Origin: 34-65-8 sp964516135 | Lineage (GTDB): Bacteria; Pseudomonadota; Alphaproteobacteria; Sphingomonadales; Sphingomonadaceae | Assembly: GCA_964516135.1 (NCBI GenBank) | Contig: CAZEWN010000017.1 | Span: forward strand, 13,749-77,748 | Length of the DNA stretch: 64,000 nucleotides | Direction of reading: 5' to 3' | In this document: positions 25,496 through 34,405 of the stretch, piece after piece | How positions within the stretch are numbered: position 1 is the stretch's first letter | Layout: each line of letters starts with the position of its first letter | Program-made: the position numbers and the translations under genes | Notes under the pieces: generated by a model | The model's database searches: none | Told to the model about the DNA's origin: nothing | Seen by the model: the letters and a program-made list of their open reading frames with translations, nothing else

Positions 25496-27156
25496 TGCCG
25501 AGTGCAATTTCCGCCAACAAGGCCGAGCTGCTCGCAATCGCGAACTCGGTGGCTTCGGAAAAGATGATCGACAAGGCGATCGTCATCGAGGCGATGGAAG
25601 AGGCGATCCAGAAGAGTGCGCGCAATCGCTACGGTTCGGAAAACGATATCCGCGCCAAGCTCGACCCGCTGACTGGCGACCTCAGCCTGTGGCGCGTGGT
25701 CGAGGTGGTGGAAGAGGTTGAGGACTACTTCAAGCAGGTCTCGCTCGAACAGGCCCAGAAGCTCCAGCCCGGCGCGGTGGTGGGTGATTTCATCGTCGAT
25801 CCGCTGCCCCCGGTCGACCTTGGCCGCATCGACGCGCAGAGCGCCAAGCAGGTGATCTTCCAGAAGGTCCGCGATGCCGAGCGGGAGCGCCAGTTCGACG
25901 AATACAAGGATCGTTCGGGCGAGGTCATCACCGGGGTCATCAAGTCGGTCGAATTCGGCCACGTGATCGTCAACCTGGGCCGGGCCGAGGGTGTCATCCG
26001 CCGTGACCAGCAGATCCCGCGCGAGGCGGCCCGCGTGGGCGAGCGCGTGCGCGCCCTGATTACCAAGGTGGAGCGCAACAACCGCGGTCCGCAAATCTTT
26101 CTCAGCCGCGCGCACCCTGAATTCATGAAGAAGCTGTTCGCGCAGGAAGTACCCGAGATTTACGACAACATCATCGAGATCAAGGCCGCCGCCCGTGATC
26201 CGGGCAGCCGCGCCAAGATCGGCGTGATCAGCCGGGACAGCTCGATCGACCCGGTCGGCGCGTGCGTCGGCATGAAGGGCAGTCGCGTGCAGGCGGTGGT
26301 GCAGGAACTGCAGGGCGAGAAGATCGACATCATCCCCTGGTCGGAAGATACCGCAACCTTCATCGTCAACGCGCTGCAACCGGCCACCGTCAGCCGCGTG
26401 GTGCTGGACGAGGACGAGGGCCGGATCGAGGTGGTCGTGCCCGACGATCAGCTGAGCCTCGCGATCGGCCGCCGTGGCCAGAACGTGCGCCTGGCGAGCC
26501 AGCTCACGGGCCATCAGATCGACATCATGACGGAAGAAGAGGCAAGCGAGAAGCGGCAGAAGGAATTCGCCGAACGTTCCAAGATGTTTGAGGAGGAACT
26601 CGACGTCGACGAGACGCTCAGCCAGTTGCTGGTCGCCGAAGGCTTCGCTGAATTGAACGAAGTCGCCTATGTTGAACTGGAAGAACTCGCCAGCATCGAG
26701 GGCTTCGACGAGGATCTCGCCGGCGAATTGCAGAGCCGCGCGCTCGAGGCGCTCGAGCGCCACGAGGAAGCCGCGCGGGCCGAGCGTCGCGCCCTGGGGG
26801 TCGAGGATGCCCTGGCGGACATGCCGCACCTGACCGAAGTCATGCTGGTGACTTTGGGCAAGGCGGGCATCAAGACGCTCGACGATCTGGCCGATCTCGC
26901 CACCGACGAGCTTATTGCCAAGAAGCGTGAGGCCCCGCGTCGCCGCCAGAATGCCGATGACGGTCCGCCGATGCGGCGCCCCGCGGCGCGCGAGCAGGAC
27001 AAGGGCGGCGTGCTGGGCGAATATGGCCTGAGCGAAGAGCAAGGCAACGAGATCATCATGGCCGCCCGCGCGCACTGGTTTGAAGACGAGGAGCAGCCCG
27101 CTCCCGCCGCTCAGCCCGACACCCAGGAGGCCGCCGATGCGGACTCCGAACAATGA
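25495..27156 (+). CDS. nusA: Transcription termination/antitermination factor NusA
   Basis: RNA polymerase-binding elongation factor, 553 residues. An N-terminal polymerase-binding domain is followed by an S1 domain (about 135-200, GEVITGVIKSVEFGHVIVNL), two KH domains (DPVGACVGMKGSRVQAVVQE; SLAIGRRGQNVRLASQLTG) and C-terminal acidic repeats. The ATG overlaps the rimP stop by 1 bp, and the last 20 bp overlap ylxR. The C-terminal 60 residues are variable and charged. Confidence 0.97.
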   Translation: MPSAISANKAELLAIANSVASEKMIDKAIVIEAMEEAIQKSARNRYGSENDIRAKLDPLTGDLSLWRVVEVVEEVEDYFKQVSLEQAQKLQPGAVVGDFIVDPLPPVDLGRIDAQSAKQVIFQKVRDAERERQFDEYKDRSGEVITGVIKSVEFGHVIVNLGRAEGVIRRDQQIPREAARVGERVRALITKVERNNRGPQIFLSRAHPEFMKKLFAQEVPEIYDNIIEIKAAARDPGSRAKIGVISRDSSIDPVGACVGMKGSRVQAVVQELQGEKIDIIPWSEDTATFIVNALQPATVSRVVLDEDEGRIEVVVPDDQLSLAIGRRGQNVRLASQLTGHQIDIMTEEEASEKRQKEFAERSKMFEEELDVDETLSQLLVAEGFAELNEVAYVELEELASIEGFDEDLAGELQSRALEALERHEEAARAERRALGVEDALADMPHLTEVMLVTLGKAGIKTLDDLADLATDELIAKKREAPRRRQNADDGPPMRRPAAREQDKGGVLGEYGLSEEQGNEIIMAARAHWFEDEEQPAPAAQPDTQEAADADSEQ

Positions 27157-27856
27157 GCGCCTGACGCCCGACATTACCGGCGCGCGTAGCTCTCGTGAAA
27201 GCGGGAGCGAACGCCGCTGCATCCTGGCAAACGAGAGCGGGCCGCGCGATACGCTTGTGCGGCTGGCGATCTCGCCCGACGGCGCGGTATTGCCGGACCC
27301 GCTTGCCAAGGCGCCAGGTCGCGGCGCGTGGCTCGGCGTCACCCGTGCCGAACTGGAGACGGCGATCGCCAAGGGCAAGCTCCGTGGGGCGCTGGCGCGT
27401 GCGTTCAAGGGCGCGCCGCTGAACGTCCCCGACGACCTGCCAGACCGGATCGAGGCGGCGCTGACCCGCACCCTGCTCGACCGGCTGGGAATAGAGATGC
27501 GCGCGGGCAATGTGCTGCTTGGCTCCGATCGGATCGCCGAGCATGCGCGCGGCGGAGCGGTCAGCCTGCTGCTCCATGCCCGCGACGCGAGCGCCGATGG
27601 CAGTCGCAAGCTGGACCAGGCGTGGCGTGTCGGCCGCGAGGCCGAGGGATCGGGCGAAATGGGCACGACCTTGCCACTGGACCGGGCGGCATTGTCTGTG
27701 GCATTGGGCCGCGACAATGTCGTCCACCTGGCGCTGGCCGATGATGGAGCGGCCGCGCGGGTAACGCAGATCCTGGCGCGCCTGCTTCATTTCCAGGGTG
27801 ACAAGCCCGGTGACAATGACGGTGCGCCCGCCGGCCGCATCAATGCGACGACCTGA
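27137..27856 (+). CDS. YlxR-type RNA-binding protein (DUF448)
   Basis: A 239-residue protein. The N-terminal YlxR/DUF448 domain has the ERRCILANESGPRDTLVRL pattern, close to the usual RxCxxC-type signature but with only one Cys, followed by GRGAWLGVTRAELE. The C-terminal half (about 110-215) resembles an L7Ae/L30e-like fold (LLGSDRIAEHARGGAVSLLLHA). ATG 27137 is preceded by AGGAGG and overlaps nusA, so the longer upstream frame is not used. Such proteins are thought to bind RNA or nucleoid components; position between nusA and infB is conserved. Confidence 0.9.
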   Translation: MRTPNNERLTPDITGARSSRESGSERRCILANESGPRDTLVRLAISPDGAVLPDPLAKAPGRGAWLGVTRAELETAIAKGKLRGALARAFKGAPLNVPDDLPDRIEAALTRTLLDRLGIEMRAGNVLLGSDRIAEHARGGAVSLLLHARDASADGSRKLDQAWRVGREAEGSGEMGTTLPLDRAALSVALGRDNVVHLALADDGAAARVTQILARLLHFQGDKPGDNDGAPAGRINATT

Positions 27857-27879
27857 ATACGAAGGACAGACGAGTTTTT

Positions 27880-30402
27880 ATGAGCGACACCGACAACCAA
27901 CGCCCCCGCAAGCCGCTGACACTTCGCAGCAGCCAGCCGGGCGAGGTCAAGCAGACCTTCAGTCACGGCCGGACCAACAAGGTTGTGGTCGAGGTGAAGC
28001 GCCGCAAGCTCGTCGGGAAGCCGGGCTCTGCGGAAGCGGCGGTCCCGGCAGCTCCGCCGCCGCCGCCGCCGCCGCCCGCTCCCGCCCCGGCTGCTACCCC
28101 AGCGCCCGCGCCCGCGCCCCGCAAGGCGCCGCCCTCTGGCGAAACGCCGCAGGAACGCGTCGCGCGTCTTCAACGCGAGGCCGAGGAAGATCGCCTGCGT
28201 TTGGCGGAGGAAGCGCGCAAGCGCGACGACCAGGCCGCGCGCCAGGCCGCCGAGGACGAGAAGCGCCGCGCCGAGGACAACCGAAAGGCGGAAGAGGCCG
28301 CGGCCCAGCAGGTGGCCGAGGCGGAGGTCGAGGCCGAACCGATCGCCCCGACCGAGGAAACCCCGGCCGATGCCGACAATGCGCCTGCCGTGCCGGGAAC
28401 GCCAACGCCCGCTCCGCGCAGGTTTACGCCTGTGGCCCGGCCCGAGCCCAAGAAGCCGGAAAAGAAGAAGAAGGAAGAGAAGCGCGCCGCTCCGGTCGCG
28501 GAAAGCCAGGACAAGCGCCGCAAGCTGACCGTCAGCCGCGCCCTGAACGAGGACGAGGGTCGCCGCGCGCGCAGCCTCGCCGCATTGAAGCGTGCCCGCG
28601 AGAAAGAACGCCGGATGCATGGCGGCGGCCCGTCCGCCCCGCGCGAAAAGCAGGTTCGGGACGTGGTCGTGCCCGAGGCGATCACTGTGCAGGAACTGGC
28701 CAACCGGATGGCGGAGAAGGGCGCCGACCTGGTGAAGGCGCTGTTCAACATGGGCATGATGGTCACTGTCAACCAGACGATCGACCAGGACACCGCCGAG
28801 CTGCTGGTCGAGGAATTCGGCCACAACATCACGCGCGTGTCGGAAAGCGATGCTGACATCGACACCACGGTGGACGTCGATGACGAAGGCTCGCTGAAGG
28901 CACGCCCGGCGGTGGTCACCATCATGGGCCACGTCGATCACGGCAAGACTAGCCTGCTCGACGCGTTGCGCGGCACCAACGTGGTGCGCGGCGAGGCGGG
29001 CGGCATCACCCAGCATATCGGCAGCTATCAGGTGAAGACCAAGTCGGGCGACAAGGTGACGTTCCTCGATACGCCGGGTCACGCCGCCTTCACTGAAATG
29101 CGCGCGCGCGGTGCCAATGTGACCGACATCGTGGTGCTGGTGGTCGCGGCCGATGACGGGATCATGCCGCAGACGATCGAAGCCATCAATCACACCAAGG
29201 CCGCCGGCGTGCCGATGATCGTCGCGATCAACAAGATCGACAAGGACGAGGCTAATCCCCAGCGGGTGCGCGAGCGCCTGCTCGAACATGAAGTCATGGT
29301 TGAGGCGATGGGCGGCGAGACGCAGGACGTCGAGATTTCCGCCAAGACCGGCAAGGGCCTCGACGACCTGCTCGAAAAGATCGCGCTTCAGGCCGAACTG
29401 CTGGAGCTGAAGGCCAACCCGGATCGCGCGGCGGAAGCCACCGTGATCGAGGCGCAGCTCGACAAGGGTCGCGGCCCGGTCGCCACCGTGCTGATCACGC
29501 GCGGCACCCTGAAGCGCGGCGACATCTTCGTCGTCGGCACCGAAAGCGGCCGCGTGCGTGCGATCGTCGACGACCAGGGCAAGCAGATCAAGGAAGCTGG
29601 CCCCGCCATGCCGGTCGAGGTCCTGGGCCTGGGCGGCGTGCCCGGCGCGGGCGACCAGCTGACCGTGGTCGAGAACGAAGCGCGCGCCCGCGAAGTCGCA
29701 TCGTTCCGTCAGGCGAAGGCGACCGAGAAGCGCACGACGCTTGCTCCGACCAACTTCGACACGATGTTCGCCGGGCTTAAGAGCGACGTGATCGAATTCC
29801 CGGTCGTGGTGAAGGCGGACGTGCAGGGTTCGGTCGAAGCGATCGTCAGTGCGCTGCACAACCTGTCGAACGACCTGATCAAGGTCCGCGTGCTGCATGC
29901 AGGCGTGGGCGCGATCACCGAAAGCGACGTAACGCTGGCAAGTGCGTCCAACGCGCCGATCCTCGGTTTCAACGTGCGCCCCAATCCCAAGGCGCGCCAG
30001 CTGGTCGAGCGGGAAAAGGTGCGGATGATGTACTACGATGTCATCTATCACCTGACCGAGGAGATCGCGAAGGAGATGGCGGGCGAGCTCGGTCCGGAGC
30101 GGATCGAGCACGTCGTCGGTCGCGCGCAGGTCAAGGAAGTTTTCAAGTCCGGCAAGAAGGACAAGGCGGCCGGTCTGCTGGTCGAGGAAGGCGTCATCCG
30201 CAAGGGCCTGTTCGCGCGCCTCACCCGCAACGACGTCATCGTTTCGGCTACCACTATTGCTTCGCTGCGGCGCTTCAAGGACGACGTGGACGAAGTCCGC
30301 GCAGGGCTGGAATGCGGCGTGGTGCTGGCCGATACCAACGACATCAAGCCCGGCGACCAGCTCGAGGTGTTCGAGGTCGAGGAGCGCGAACGGACGCTTT
30401 AA
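27880..30402 (+). CDS. infB: Translation initiation factor IF-2
   Basis: GTPase that delivers initiator tRNA to the 30S subunit, 840 residues. The alphaproteobacterial N-terminal region is long and low-complexity: a poly-Pro/Ala run near 50-80, then a charged Glu/Arg helix. The G domain has GHVDHGKT (about 349-356), DTPGH (about 396) and NKID (about 451), followed by domains II-IV ending EVEERERTL. The gene is 23 bp after ylxR. A small unrelated gene separates it from rbfA, which normally follows directly. Confidence 0.98.
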   Translation: MSDTDNQRPRKPLTLRSSQPGEVKQTFSHGRTNKVVVEVKRRKLVGKPGSAEAAVPAAPPPPPPPPAPAPAATPAPAPAPRKAPPSGETPQERVARLQREAEEDRLRLAEEARKRDDQAARQAAEDEKRRAEDNRKAEEAAAQQVAEAEVEAEPIAPTEETPADADNAPAVPGTPTPAPRRFTPVARPEPKKPEKKKKEEKRAAPVAESQDKRRKLTVSRALNEDEGRRARSLAALKRAREKERRMHGGGPSAPREKQVRDVVVPEAITVQELANRMAEKGADLVKALFNMGMMVTVNQTIDQDTAELLVEEFGHNITRVSESDADIDTTVDVDDEGSLKARPAVVTIMGHVDHGKTSLLDALRGTNVVRGEAGGITQHIGSYQVKTKSGDKVTFLDTPGHAAFTEMRARGANVTDIVVLVVAADDGIMPQTIEAINHTKAAGVPMIVAINKIDKDEANPQRVRERLLEHEVMVEAMGGETQDVEISAKTGKGLDDLLEKIALQAELLELKANPDRAAEATVIEAQLDKGRGPVATVLITRGTLKRGDIFVVGTESGRVRAIVDDQGKQIKEAGPAMPVEVLGLGGVPGAGDQLTVVENEARAREVASFRQAKATEKRTTLAPTNFDTMFAGLKSDVIEFPVVVKADVQGSVEAIVSALHNLSNDLIKVRVLHAGVGAITESDVTLASASNAPILGFNVRPNPKARQLVEREKVRMMYYDVIYHLTEEIAKEMAGELGPERIEHVVGRAQVKEVFKSGKKDKAAGLLVEEGVIRKGLFARLTRNDVIVSATTIASLRRFKDDVDEVRAGLECGVVLADTNDIKPGDQLEVFEVEERERTL

Positions 30403-30426
30403 TTTCCATAATCATGGAGGGGGCGA

Positions 30427-30699
30427 ATGGGTACCAATGAAGCAATCATCGGGCTGGTTTGCCTGACCGCGCTATTTGGCTGGATAACCTATCGCTCCCT
30501 CCGCACGATCAACGAACTTGACCGATACGAGCAAGAAAACGGCACCGACGGCGGGGCAATAAACTTTGCCACGAACAAGGATGTCGTACGGCACAAAAAC
30601 AAGAGGCTCGGGGCAGAATCGCTGATGAAGCTGGGCTGCCTCTTCACTTTCCTGTCCGGGGCCGCGTTGATCATCATTTTATTTTTCGGGATCAGATAA
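30427..30699 (+). CDS. Small two-helix membrane protein inserted between infB and rbfA
   Basis: A 90-residue protein with hydrophobic segments at about 5-23 and 68-88 and a polar, Asn/Lys/Asp-rich loop between. The ATG has a strong ribosome-binding site (GGAGGGGG). Its codons use far more A/T-ending and AAC/AAA/ATA forms than the surrounding genes (for example ATA, TTA, AAA near the C-terminus), suggesting recent acquisition. I do not recognise a family. It interrupts the otherwise conserved infB-rbfA junction and ends 3 bp before the rbfA start. Confidence 0.7.
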   Translation: MGTNEAIIGLVCLTALFGWITYRSLRTINELDRYEQENGTDGGAINFATNKDVVRHKNKRLGAESLMKLGCLFTFLSGAALIIILFFGIR

Positions 30700-30702
30700 C
30701 AC

Positions 30703-31086
30703 TTGCAGAAGTTCACCCCCGAACAGCAATCGGTCCGCGTCCTCAAGGTGGGCGAGCGGGTGCGGCATATCCTGTCGGAACTGCTCGCGCGGCGGGAAGT
30801 ACACGACGACACGCTCTCGGCGCACACCGTAAGCGTCACCGAGGTGCGGATGACGCCCGACCTCAGGAACGCCATTGCCTACGTCAAGCCGCTGCTGGGC
30901 GAGGACGAGGGGGTGGTGATCAAGGCGCTGCGCGGCAACACCGCCTATCTCCAGCGGGAGGTTGCCAAGCGCCTCGGCCTGAAATTTGCCCCCAAGCTCC
31001 AGTTCAAAGCCGATGAGAGCTTCGACGAAGCCGACCGGATCGAGCGATTGCTGAACGATCCCAAGGTCGTGCGCGACCTCGACTAG
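30703..31086 (+). CDS. rbfA: Ribosome-binding factor A
   Basis: Small KH-fold 30S maturation factor, 127 residues: SVRVLKVGERVRHILSELLAR, VTEVRMTPDLRNAIAYV and LRGNTAYLQREVAKRLGLK are diagnostic. The only start giving a full N-terminus is TTG 30703, with a weak upstream Shine-Dalgarno (GGGATCAGATAACAC), 3 bp after an apparently inserted gene; the original start region may have been altered by that insertion. The stop codon shares the palindrome CTAG with the stop of the convergent yceI-like gene. Confidence 0.93.
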   Translation: MQKFTPEQQSVRVLKVGERVRHILSELLARREVHDDTLSAHTVSVTEVRMTPDLRNAIAYVKPLLGEDEGVVIKALRGNTAYLQREVAKRLGLKFAPKLQFKADESFDEADRIERLLNDPKVVRDLD

Positions 31087-31646
31087 TCAGGCACCATCCG
31101 CGCCCTGATGCGGATCGTCACATTGCGGCCCACGATCAGCGGGTAGGCGGTCATGCCGAAATCGCGGCGATCGATTGTGGTGGTCGCGGTTAGGCCGATC
31201 GGTGCCCGTCCCGTGGCCTCGCCCGGCGGCGTGTCGAAACGCACCGTCAGCCGCGCCGGGCGAGTCACGCCGCGCGCGGTGATTTCGCCATCGACGGTCG
31301 CATCCCGCGCGCTCGTCAGCGTCATCGTGCGCCCCGTGAACGTGATGGCGGGATAGCGCGCGACGTCGAAAAAGTTCGGTCCCCGCAACCGTTCCAGCGT
31401 GACCTTGTCCGGCGCGGTTAGCGCGCGCGCATCGAGCGTGACGTCAAGGTCGATCCTCTCCGGCGTATCGGCTGACAGCGCGATGCTGCCGCGCATCCTG
31501 GGAAACCCGGCAGTCTTGCTGGTGAGGCCGAAGAAGGCGACCTTCGCCGTCACCTCGCTGCCCGCCTGATCCAGCGCATAGCGATAGACCGGCGAACTGT
31601 TCGCGGTCAGGAGCAACAGGGCGGCGGCGGCGATTGCGCGGTACAT
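31083..31646 (-). CDS. YceI family periplasmic protein
   Basis: Lipocalin-like YceI protein of 187 residues, expected to bind isoprenoid-type lipids in the periplasm. An N-terminal signal peptide (MYRAIAAAALLLLTANSS) is followed by the YceI pattern: YALDQAGSEVTAKVAFFGL, FDVARYPAITFTGRTM, and DRRDFGMTAYPLIVGRNVTI. It is on the minus strand, overlapping the rbfA stop, and interrupts the rbfA-truB order of the operon together with tdk and the M50 gene. Confidence 0.88.
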   Translation of the reverse strand: MYRAIAAAALLLLTANSSPVYRYALDQAGSEVTAKVAFFGLTSKTAGFPRMRGSIALSADTPERIDLDVTLDARALTAPDKVTLERLRGPNFFDVARYPAITFTGRTMTLTSARDATVDGEITARGVTRPARLTVRFDTPPGEATGRAPIGLTATTTIDRRDFGMTAYPLIVGRNVTIRIRARMVPD

Positions 31647-31724
31647 GCACGGATCCTCCCGCCCCCACAGGAAACGCTGGGCTCGCCGTGGCGCGGCGTC
31701 AAGCGCGGGGCTAAGGGGGAGGCG

Positions 31725-32303
31725 ATGGCCAAGCTCTATTTCTATTACGCCAGCATGAATGCGGGCAAGTCGACCACCCTGCTGCAGGCGGATTTCAACT
31801 ACCGCGAGCGCGGGATGGCGACGATGCTGTGGACCGCCGCGCTGGACGACCGGAGCGAGGAACAGGCGATCGAAAGCCGCATCGGCCTTGGCGCAGGCGC
31901 GCACCGCTTCGCCCCCGACACCGACCTGTGGGCACGCGTCACCGCCGCGCACCGCGCGGACCCGATCCACTGCGTGCTGATCGATGAAGCGCAATTCCTG
32001 ACCAGGGATCAGGTGTGGCAATGCGCGCGGCTGGCCGACGAGGGCGGCATTCCTGTGCTGTGCTATGGCCTGCGGACGGATTTCCAGGGTGAACTGTTTC
32101 CCGGTTCCGCAGCGCTGCTTGGCATCGCGGATTCGCTCGTCGAGCTTAAGGCGATCTGCCACTGCGGGCGCAAGGCGACGATGAACCTGCGGGTCGATGC
32201 CGGCGGCGCGGCGGTGCGGCATGGCGCGCAGACCGAGATTGGCGGCAACGACCGCTACGTCGCGCTGTGCCGACGGCATTTCTCCGAGGCGCTGGCGGAC
32301 TGA
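31725..32303 (+). CDS. tdk: Thymidine kinase (type II)
   Basis: Salvage kinase producing dTMP from thymidine, 192 residues. The P-loop is YASMNAGKST (about 8-17), the Walker B-like DEAQF motif is at about 86-90 (LIDEAQFLTRDQV), and the lasso/zinc region has ICHCGRKATMN and ALCRRHF, giving three Cys and one His as probable zinc ligands. The length and motif order are standard. It lies on the plus strand between yceI and the M50 protease, 26 bp from the latter. Confidence 0.95.
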   Translation: MAKLYFYYASMNAGKSTTLLQADFNYRERGMATMLWTAALDDRSEEQAIESRIGLGAGAHRFAPDTDLWARVTAAHRADPIHCVLIDEAQFLTRDQVWQCARLADEGGIPVLCYGLRTDFQGELFPGSAALLGIADSLVELKAICHCGRKATMNLRVDAGGAAVRHGAQTEIGGNDRYVALCRRHFSEALAD

Positions 32304-32328
32304 TCCGCCGCCCCCTATCTAGCCCCGC

Positions 32329-33012
32329 ATGACCGACACCCTGTTATTCGCGGCGATCCTCGTGCCGTGCCTGATCGTTGCGATCGTGTTTCACGAGGTC
32401 GCGCACGGGTGGACCGCGCTGGCGCTCGGCGATCCGACCGCGCACGAACAGCGCCGCCTCAGCCTCAATCCACTGCGCCATGTCGATCCGGTCGGCACGC
32501 TGCTGGTGCCGGGCGGACTGGCGCTGCTGGGCGGGCCGATCTTCGGTTGGGCGAAGCCGGTGCCGGTGCGGCAGGACCGGCTCGACAATCCGCGCTTCGG
32601 TATGATGGCGGTGGCGGCGGCCGGGCCGGGCAGCAACCTGCTGCTGGCAGGCTTGGGCGCAGTCGTGTTCGGCCTCTATGCTGGGTCGGTCGGGTTTGGA
32701 CAGGCGATGGCGGGCGGCGTGGCCTTCAACGTGTTCATGACCTTCATCGCGATCAACGTGTTCCTGGCGTCGTTCAATCTGCTGCCGATCCCGCCCTTCG
32801 ATGGATCGCACATCGTAGAAGGGCTGCTGCCGCGCAGGCTGGCCGTCCATTGGGCGCGGCTGCAACAGATTGGCATCTTCTTCCTGATCGCATTAATCGC
32901 GGTCACCTGGGCGTTCCCGGACACCGGCATCATCGAACGATTCGTGCTGCCCCCGGTTGAATGGGCGCAGGCACATTACCTGCGCCTCGCGCTATGGATC
33001 GCGGGTGAATAA
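32329..33012 (+). CDS. Site-2 protease family M50 metallopeptidase
   Basis: Membrane-embedded zinc protease of 227 residues. The HExxH motif HEVAHG is at 22-27 in the first hydrophobic helix, and the third metal ligand is in NLLPIPPFDGSHIV (about 148-161). Four to six hydrophobic segments are present. It belongs to the short SREBP-S2P-like/Rv1155-type subfamily without a PDZ domain. The last 8 bp overlap truB, so the genes are co-translated; substrates are unknown. Confidence 0.9.
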   Translation: MTDTLLFAAILVPCLIVAIVFHEVAHGWTALALGDPTAHEQRRLSLNPLRHVDPVGTLLVPGGLALLGGPIFGWAKPVPVRQDRLDNPRFGMMAVAAAGPGSNLLLAGLGAVVFGLYAGSVGFGQAMAGGVAFNVFMTFIAINVFLASFNLLPIPPFDGSHIVEGLLPRRLAVHWARLQQIGIFFLIALIAVTWAFPDTGIIERFVLPPVEWAQAHYLRLALWIAGE

Positions 33013-33955
33013 GCCTGCGCCGCCGCATCCTGTGTCGGGCTGGCTGATCCTCGACAAGCCACGCGGGCTGGGTTCGACCCAGGGCGTGGCCGCGGTGAAG
33101 CGCGTGCTGCGGCAGGGCGGCTATGCCAAGACCAAGGTCGGCCACGGCGGTACGCTCGATCCCGAGGCGGAAGGCGTGTTGCCGATCGCGCTGGGCGAGG
33201 CGACCAAGCTCGCCGGGCGGATGCTCGATGCGAGCAAGATCTACGAGTTCACCGTTCGCTTTGGCGAGGAGACTGACACGCTCGATGCCGCGGGGACGGT
33301 GGTTGCCACATCCAATGTGAGGCCGACGCTCGCCGGGTTAAAGGCGGTGTTGCCACGCTTCACCGGCGCGATTGAGCAGGTGCCACCAGCCTATTCGGCG
33401 CTCAAGGTGGATGGCAAGCGCGCCTACCACCGCGCGCGCGCGGGCGAGGAGGTGGTGCTGTCGACGCGCGCGGTGACGGTATTCGATCTCTCGCTCCTCC
33501 CTTCCGCCAACCGGGAGGAGCTGAATTGTGCCACGCTTCGCGCTCACGTGTCCAAGGGCACCTACATCCGCAGCCTTGCCCGCGACGTCGCCCATGCCCT
33601 TGGAACGGTTGGCCACGTCACCTATTTGCGGAGGACCAAGGCCGGTCCGTTCCGCCAGGAACAGGCGATTTCGCTGGACATGCTTGAGAAACAAGCTAAG
33701 CGCGCGAGCCTTCACAACCTCATCCTGCCGCTCGAGGCGGGGCTGGACGACATCCCGGCCTTCCACCTCGATCCCGATAGCGCGCAGGCGGTCCGCCAGG
33801 GCCGGGTGCTTTCGGACTTGCCCCCTGTTCGTGAAGGATGGGCTAACGGGCTTCACCTCGCCACGCTGCACTCCGTGCCCGTCGCGCTGGTGGAAATCGA
33901 TAGTGGCACGCTGCGCGTGATCCGGGGCTTCAACCTTCCCGATGTCGCTGAGTGA
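33005..33955 (+). CDS. truB: tRNA pseudouridine(55) synthase
   Basis: Forms pseudouridine 55 in the T-loop of tRNAs; 316 residues. The motifs GWLILDKPRGLGST, KVGHGGTLDPEAEGVLPIALG (catalytic Asp52) and YEFTVRFGEETDTLDAAG are present, and the PUA-like C-terminal extension follows. The start is GTG 33005, overlapping the M50 gene by 8 bp and matching the family N-terminus. It lies 10 bp upstream of rpsO in the conserved truB-rpsO-pnp order. Confidence 0.95.
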   Translation: MNKPAPPHPVSGWLILDKPRGLGSTQGVAAVKRVLRQGGYAKTKVGHGGTLDPEAEGVLPIALGEATKLAGRMLDASKIYEFTVRFGEETDTLDAAGTVVATSNVRPTLAGLKAVLPRFTGAIEQVPPAYSALKVDGKRAYHRARAGEEVVLSTRAVTVFDLSLLPSANREELNCATLRAHVSKGTYIRSLARDVAHALGTVGHVTYLRRTKAGPFRQEQAISLDMLEKQAKRASLHNLILPLEAGLDDIPAFHLDPDSAQAVRQGRVLSDLPPVREGWANGLHLATLHSVPVALVEIDSGTLRVIRGFNLPDVAE

Positions 33956-33965
33956 GAGAAAACAT

Positions 33966-34235
33966 ATGTCGGTTACCGCTGAAAAGAAACAGGAAGTCAT
34001 CAAGGATAACGCCCGCGAAGATGGCGACACGGGCAGCCCCGAAGTACAGGTCGCGATCCTCACCGAGCGCATCCGCAACCTGACCGAGCACTTCAAGGCG
34101 CACCACAAGGACAACCACTCGCGCCGCGGCCTGCTGATGATGGTCAACAAGCGCCGGTCGCTGCTCGCGTACCTCAAGAAGAAGGACGTTGAGCGTTACA
34201 ACGGCCTGATCGCGAAGCTGGGCCTTCGCAAGTAA
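33966..34235 (+). CDS. rpsO: 30S ribosomal protein S15
   Basis: Ribosomal protein uS15 of 89 residues, the standard length, binding 16S rRNA near helices 20-22. It contains TGSPEVQVAILTERIRNLTEHFK, HSRRGLLMMVNKRRSLLAYL and KKKDVERYNGLIAKLGLR. ATG 33966 gives the conserved MSVTAEKK start. It is followed by a compact terminator-like hairpin and then pnp. Confidence 0.98.
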   Translation: MSVTAEKKQEVIKDNAREDGDTGSPEVQVAILTERIRNLTEHFKAHHKDNHSRRGLLMMVNKRRSLLAYLKKKDVERYNGLIAKLGLRK

Positions 34236-34244
34236 GTTTCCCGG

Positions 34245-34266
34245 AGCGGCCCCTCAGCGGGCCGCT
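34245..34266 (+). terminator. Hairpin after rpsO
   Basis: An 8-bp perfect stem AGCGGCCC / GGGCCGCT with a 6-nt loop begins 9 bp after the rpsO stop and is followed by TCGTCT. The weak T tract suggests partial termination; in other bacteria the rpsO-pnp gap holds a processing/termination site. The remaining 140 bp before pnp hold no gene I can see. Confidence 0.65.
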
Positions 34267-34405
34267 TCGTCTATGGGCATCCCGCGCAATTCGGCGTGGG
34301 CGGCCTTCCGGGGCGCAATCCAGCCCCTTTACCGGACCGGGACGGCATCCCCGGCAAGCAAGCCCCGCCGCGCAATAGGGCCGGTGGGACCGAAGGAAAC
34401 ATAAA

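Noticed and set aside
25174..27717. Very long minus-strand frame opposite rimP-nusA-ylxR
   Set aside because: It spans three well-conserved plus-strand genes and its translation is the typical antisense composition of GC-rich DNA; no start signal or domain.
28050..28130. CCG/GCC-rich repeat in infB considered as a microsatellite
   Set aside because: It encodes the in-frame Pro/Ala-rich linker common in alphaproteobacterial IF-2 proteins; a coding low-complexity region, not an independent repeat element.
27787..30111. 774-codon minus-strand frame opposite infB
   Set aside because: Antisense of the IF-2 coding sequence, including the mirror of its repetitive N-terminal region; no independent evidence of coding.
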